DNA of 64,000 nucleotides from Apus apus. Taxonomy: Eukaryota; Chordata; Aves; Apodiformes; Apodidae. The translations under genes and the position numbers were made by a program. Below are positions 58,761 through 64,000 of this stretch, piece after piece; position 1 is the first letter of the stretch; the number at the start of each line of letters is the position of its first letter. The stretch spans positions 3,623,659 to 3,687,658 of the forward strand of contig NC_067283.1 in NCBI RefSeq assembly GCF_020740795.1. The letters are read 5' to 3'. The notes beneath the pieces were generated by a model. The model was given only the letters and a program-made list of their open reading frames with translations. It made no database searches and was not told where the DNA came from.

Positions 58761-59894
58761 ACAAGCATGTTGACTTTCTTGTCATCTAGTAAACTTCTGT
58801 GCAAAACATGACTCCTCTCCAGCAAAATCAGTTTCAATTCTAATTATGTTGAGTGGATTATGTCCACACCCAAGATTAGAAATGGGACTTTAGAAGAGCC
58901 AAGCCCAACAATGGAATAGTCACTAAATCATGAAATGCAGAAACAAGTCCAAATTGTTTGGAAATCCATTGGTTACTTGTTGCTCAGCTAATAGAATAGG
59001 CTACAGAAACTGCCAGATGCAGTTGGATGGCTGTGTCACACTAGGCAGAAGTTGCCAGAAATAGTCCTTTGGTAAAGTCAGAGACCAACCCTATAACTCT
59101 TGATGATATAGGGTTAAAAAGCTCTTTAAAATAAATTTAAACTAGAGATCGGGAAAAAAAATAATAGTAAAAAAAGTATTAAAGTTTTTTATTTTTTAGG
59201 ATCAGAGTGAGAAGTTTTCAATTTCAGAACATACAGCTGGATTGGAGGCAGTCCTCTCCTCTGTGTGTTGACAGACCTAGTAAATGGGGTTGTCCTGGTG
59301 TCTGGCTCTTGGGAAAATATGCCACGGTGTGTTATTGTTTCTTTAAAACTGTGGGCATTCACCATAGGACTTTCAGAGTGAGCTAAAATACTTGCAGAGA
59401 TTCTTCCTGTTTCTCTGCCTCTTCACTATAAAAGGAGACTAAAACATTGCTTAGACTAGAGAAACCTTTAGAAAAAAAAGGGCTTTTTTTTTTTTTCTAG
59501 ATCTTTGTTCCACATTTGCTGATCCTCTTGTTCAGTACAATAGTGACTGGTGCAGCCCCTCTGCACCATGGTGGAAAGGGGACACTCTTCTGTGCCACAT
59601 CATCCAGCACTCAAAGAATGGGCTGAGATTCCCTCAACTCACATAGTAAATCTGTGTAAATGGATTTCCCAGAGGGTGTTTTATGATGATTTGAAATAGA
59701 TTAAAAATACAAATCTGCATATCTGCCCTGCCCCTCTCAACTCCCAGCCTGCCTGCAGTCCCAAGCCCCCAAATCAACCCAGACCCTTATTCAGCAATGC
59801 TGGAAGATGCTGTTGTCCAGCTTCACAACAGCCCTGCCCCACCAAGGGCTCCACTGATCTGGGACAGATACATAGGTTGACATCCTGGCTGGGC

Positions 59895-59927
59895 CTTGGT
59901 CCTGTCTTGGTCCTGCCTTGGACCTGC
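59895..59927. repeat. Three tandem 11-mers (CTTGGTCCTGY)
   Basis: cttggtcctgt, cttggtcctgc, cttggacctgc in a row, with decayed units following. Lies in a GC-richer island (59,720-60,110) with no recognised gene or LTR. Confidence 0.8.
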
Positions 59928-60431
59928 CTTGCTGCCATGAACTTGCCTGGTTGGCAAGAATCTGGACTCCTGGTTGAATTTGGGCTCTGTCTCCAGGCCT
60001 TCCCTGCTTCCTCACTGGGGTTGTGACTGGCTCTACTCTCCATGTGATGCCCCTTGTCTCCCAGCACCCATCCCTCAGGATCAGCTGGTCCTGGGTGCTC
60101 CTTTACACATCTCTAACCTTACTTTCAATAAATAAATGTCCACTTTCCCATCAATGGACAAAGCTCCACATAAATGTTCTTTGACTAAGCAATGAGGAAG
60201 AACAGCAATGGAAAGATGTAGCCTTTGTGGAGGATTCACAGATCCATGAGGTTCAGACAAAATCTTACAGAAGCTGAAGCTAAGGAAAAAAAGAGAAGAA
60301 ATATCAAAATAAATAATTTACTGTGGAGTCCTCTGTTTGAGCAAGGTGAATGTATTTATCTTTTGAAAATGAACCCGGTGATAAGACTCTTGAGGTTTGC
60401 TTTAACTAAAGCAACAATATCAAGATTTTGA

Positions 60432-60590
60432 ATCACCATCCCTGAATCTGTTTAAAAATCATATTGATTCAGTGCTTAGGGACATGGTTTAGCAATGGGC
60501 TGGTAGAGCTAACATAGTAGAATTAGGTTAAAGGTTGGACTGGATGATCTTACAGGTCTTCTACAACCTGATTCAATGATTCTGTATCAG
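60432..60590 (+). mobile_element. CR1 3' fragment, diverged subfamily
   Basis: gggacatggtttagcaatgg, ttggactggatgatcttaca and a caatgattctgtat tail; related to the copy at 19,262 rather than the main subfamily. Confidence 0.88.
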
Positions 60591-62447
60591 ATGAAATAGA
60601 GACCAATCTTTTTCCACTTTTGCTAGCTGACAGTGCCTTTTTTTGAGGACAACAGATTTTCTTTTCCTGTTTGGACCCCTTAGAAATAATATATATATGT
60701 CCTAAAAGACCTGTGGGTCAAAGCTCAGAGTCACAGTGGCTATTAGTTGTGATAGAGAGTGTGTTGGATTTATATTGGCAGAATTAGCCCACAGTCCTGT
60801 TTGATACTGATGCAGAGTGCTGAGCAACTTCCTCATGTAACTCTACTGGCTGATGGTGAAGGAAGAGTTTGCATGGCCCTCTGATGGCAAAGACTTCATG
60901 CCTGATTTGTCCAGGACTGACTATGTCCAGCAGAATTCAGGGACTCCTGCTGATGAGGAAGCAATCTAACTCTTTTAACCCCCCCAAAATCCATCCCGCT
61001 GCTTTAGGAATAAATATGTTGTCCTGTAACTTCACAGACAAAAAAAAAAATATATCTCTTGGGTGTAATTTTATATCAAAACAGACTTCTACAAAATGAT
61101 AATACATTTATTGTGTCATCTACAGCAGTATACATGTTAAAAACAATTTCTCAAAACACAAAAAAAGGTTAGAAAGCAGCAATTGATATCTGTGTTTCCA
61201 TCTTGTAACAAAGCTGAATAACCCCCGATCCCATTACCAATTAAACCAATTTTGACCAAAGATGGTCAGTTTTAGACCCAAAAGGCCAGTAAGTTTGTAC
61301 CTTGACACAGTCAAAAGCCAAAACACAGCTTTCCATCCAATAACTTGGTATCTCTCAGAGCTATATCATGAAAATTGCCACTAAATTGACAAGAAGGAAA
61401 AGAGAATGAACACACCAAATATTTTTTTTTACAGAATATACTGGTACACAAAGGCCTCTTGAGACTTCTCTGCAAGCACAAAGTCCAGAGGAAAAGGCAT
61501 ATCCAGAAGCCTAAGTTGTTTCAGACACTGAAGAGTGTCGTATCACACAGTGTCACATCACACAGTAATTCTTTACATGGATGAATTCCCCAAAAGAAAG
61601 CCAGTGGGAAATTGCCATTTTAATCAAAAGAAGATGAAGGACCATGAGGTTCAAAACATTGTTCAAGCTCTGCTGGTGTGTTTTCATACACAAAGTACAA
61701 TGTGTATTTAGCTGAACTTAGCTCTTTAGTACAGAGACGCATGGAGCTTAACATCACAGCATCATTTACTAGTGCTGCATATTCCAGATCTTCCTAATGT
61801 TTCCCTTAAATGCAATTCTGAACTGGTTGCATTTGTCTGACTGCTAAAAACTGAGGGTAAAATCCTGATTTCTTTTTCACTCCATGTGCACTACAGACCA
61901 TGGCTTGCTTCTGGACACACACATGCTGGTCATATGGACACAAACTGACAGAGAGAAGCAAGACTTCCTGAAAACTACTCTGAGTGAGAGCTACTCAGTG
62001 TTTATCTGACATGCAGCTCCCCCAGATCTGGTTGGTAATTCACAACAGAAGCCTCCCCAAAGCTTTTCAAGACCATTATTTCTCAGCAGAACAATAGTGA
62101 CTGGGCAAAGCTGCCAGGGGTAAATGAATCTACATGAAGACTTCCACAGTTTCAACATCTGTCTCTGATCTGTTCAGCAAGACTACCTGGTGGAAAGAAA
62201 GAGACACTTGCAAAGTATGAATCATGTCACCCTTGAGTAGACATCTAAAATACGTTTGATGCTTATACTCCAAAATTGCTCATTTCTTGTGACTACAAAG
62301 GCAAAGTGGAGAAACTAGATCAAAAGAAGGTACCTTCACTATCGGTGCCTAAAGTTAAGTGATGTGGATGTCTCCTTAACTGCCTGCCTAGTGACACAGG
62401 ATCTTTCCAGGACTTTGCCTACCACCAGAATGATTAATTCTGAAAGC

Positions 62448-62553
62448 TCTAAGCAACCTGACACAGTGGGAGGTGTCCCTGTCCACACAGGGAGGTTGGA
62501 TCTAGATGATCTTTAATGTCCTCTCCAACCCCAACCTTTCTGTGATTCTACAA
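62448..62553 (+). mobile_element. CR1 3' fragment
   Basis: gtgggaggtgtccctgtcca, ggttggatctagatgatctt and a tttctgtgattctaca tail. Confidence 0.9.
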
Positions 62554-63622
62554 AATTAATCCCACACGATTTACCCACCTGAAGATATGTTCATCAGGTC
62601 TTTCATTTTCCTCCCATAAAGGGCAAAGAGATTGTCACTTCCAGAGAGTGATTTCTTTTAGAAAGTGCTGGACGTTGAAAGGGACACATTTAATATAGCC
62701 CTTGATATTTAACTCTCTAGGAAAGAAACCCAGGTAAAGCCAGATATTTGCTTGTATCTTTGCATTATATACATTTCTACAGTTGTAATCTCAGGAGTCC
62801 AACAGCACTGCCTTCATGTAGATATCCAAGTCTAGCTAGCTGAGATTGAAGCTGAATCTTATCCAGTGAGTTTTTCTGCTTCCTAAATATCCATACAGAA
62901 CCCATAGATACAACACAGGAACTGCAGAAGACACCAGTCTTGTCTGGAAGCTGGAGGCCAAGCAGGACCTCATGTGGCTTCCCATATATCCTGATCTATC
63001 TGTTCTTACCACCTTGTCTCCCTTCCCTTTAGCACCTTCCAGGCTCTTCTAGCTCTGCTGAGGTCATATTTGCTGCTCTGCAGTGTCATGTAGCAGATGG
63101 TTTTAAGCATCCTACATTTCTCTGGAAGCCTTGCCACCATGATAAAAATCTCAGAACAGAAAAGAAAGTCTTTCTACCATGAAACCACATAATCAAACCA
63201 AGGAGGAAAAGCTTAATTTGTTGAAGTTTTAAAGATTCCAATGAATGTAGAAGTTATGAGGGTTACTTTTGGCAGTTGGATTCTTTACTCTGTCATGTAA
63301 GAAGGCTTTGTAGGACTTCAGGGCAGCTGTGAAATCACAGCTTGCATGTTTCTGTGGATGCTGAAGATATAGAGGGCTAAGTTCAGCAGCTTCATTCAGA
63401 CTGCAGCATCTCTTCTGCCTGTATCTTCTCAAACCACTCACTGTGAAAAGGCTACAAAGAGACCTTCCTAAAATGCTCTTTCACCCTGGCCCTTCTGCAG
63501 CATTGGGATATAGATGCTCCTTGTGACTACAGTGCCAAAATGGATGTTGGATGGGGGAAACTGAGAGGTTCATCAAAAACTGGATGACTATGTGCAGAAA
63601 GCTGAAAAACCAGACAGTCGTC

Positions 63623-63787
63623 TAGAATTATAGAATGGTTTGGGTTGGAAAGCACCTGAAAGGTCATCTAGTTTTAACCCCCCTGCATAGGCAGGGACTC
63701 CTCCCACTAGACCAGGTTATTCCAAGGCCCCACTCAACCTGGCTTCGAACACTTCCAAGGAGGAGACATCCACAACTTTCTCTTAGA
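63623..63787 (-). mobile_element. CR1 3' fragment, antisense
   Basis: agaattatagaatggtttgg, aggtcatctagttttaaccc and gcagggactcctcccactag: reverse complement of the main-subfamily 3' UTR. Confidence 0.92.
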
Positions 63788-64000
63788 TTTTTTTTCCCCC
63801 ATAGTTCTTCCAGTTAATATTCCTGATATTTTCAGTGGATTTTTAGATATCTGCTTTCTTCTTTTCTTTTTTTCCTTTGTTTTTGCTGTCCAAATTGAGA
63901 TTAGAGCTGAAGCAAATGCCACTTAAGGTACATAATTCTCTTCAGTCTTACCTTTCAGTTGTATGATCAAAGATAAACTGTAGACTTTATCTGAAATAAA

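Larger units (their letters stand above)
58761..64000. other. Downstream intergenic, no gene recognised
   Basis: Unique AT-rich DNA except for three CR1 fragments, the 11-mer repeat and short A/T runs. A 97-codon minus-strand ORF at 59774-60067 lies over the GC-richer part and shows no family features. Confidence 0.45.

Overview
The window looks like nuclear DNA from a bird. The main evidence is about twenty 3'-truncated CR1 LINE fragments on both strands, each ending in the typical short 'attctatgattctatga' type tail. CR1 is the dominant avian retrotransposon. There are no bacterial-style operons, and the one clear gene is split into 13 exons with spliceosomal junctions. I could not fix the species.

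The only protein-coding gene I can reconstruct lies on the + strand from 28,546 to 54,461. It encodes a class B1 (secretin-family) G-protein-coupled receptor. All 13 coding exons can be placed by splice signals, reading phase and family motifs. They join into one 1,332-base reading frame (443 residues plus stop). The order is signal peptide, seven-cysteine hormone-binding ectodomain, seven membrane helices and a cytoplasmic tail ending in a possible PDZ ligand. The sequence fits the GHRH-receptor/VPAC branch. Its ectodomain and TM5-TM7 resemble the GHRH receptor, while TM2-TM4 and the tail resemble VPAC1. I therefore suspect a GHRH-receptor paralogue such as the GHRH-like-peptide (PRP) receptor known in birds and fish, but the exact orthology is not settled here.

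Layout: 1-28,390 is upstream intergenic DNA with many CR1 fragments, simple repeats and unconvincing ORFs. 28,395-28,590 is a GC-rich, TATA-less promoter-like stretch with exon 1. 28,591-38,181 is the 9.6-kb first intron, which ends in a long TTCC/CTCC tract just before exon 2. 38,182-54,461 holds exons 2-13. 54,462 to about 56,110 is a probable 3' UTR with a canonical AATAAA signal. 56,115-64,000 is downstream intergenic DNA with four CR1 fragments, small tandem repeats and no recognised gene.

Notable points are a GC-AG intron after exon 3, a stem-loop close behind the exon 2 donor, a one-residue expansion that replaces the usual GW of the ectodomain, a strong unused acceptor in intron 12 that would swap the receptor tail, and a bias of gene-internal CR1 copies towards the antisense orientation.
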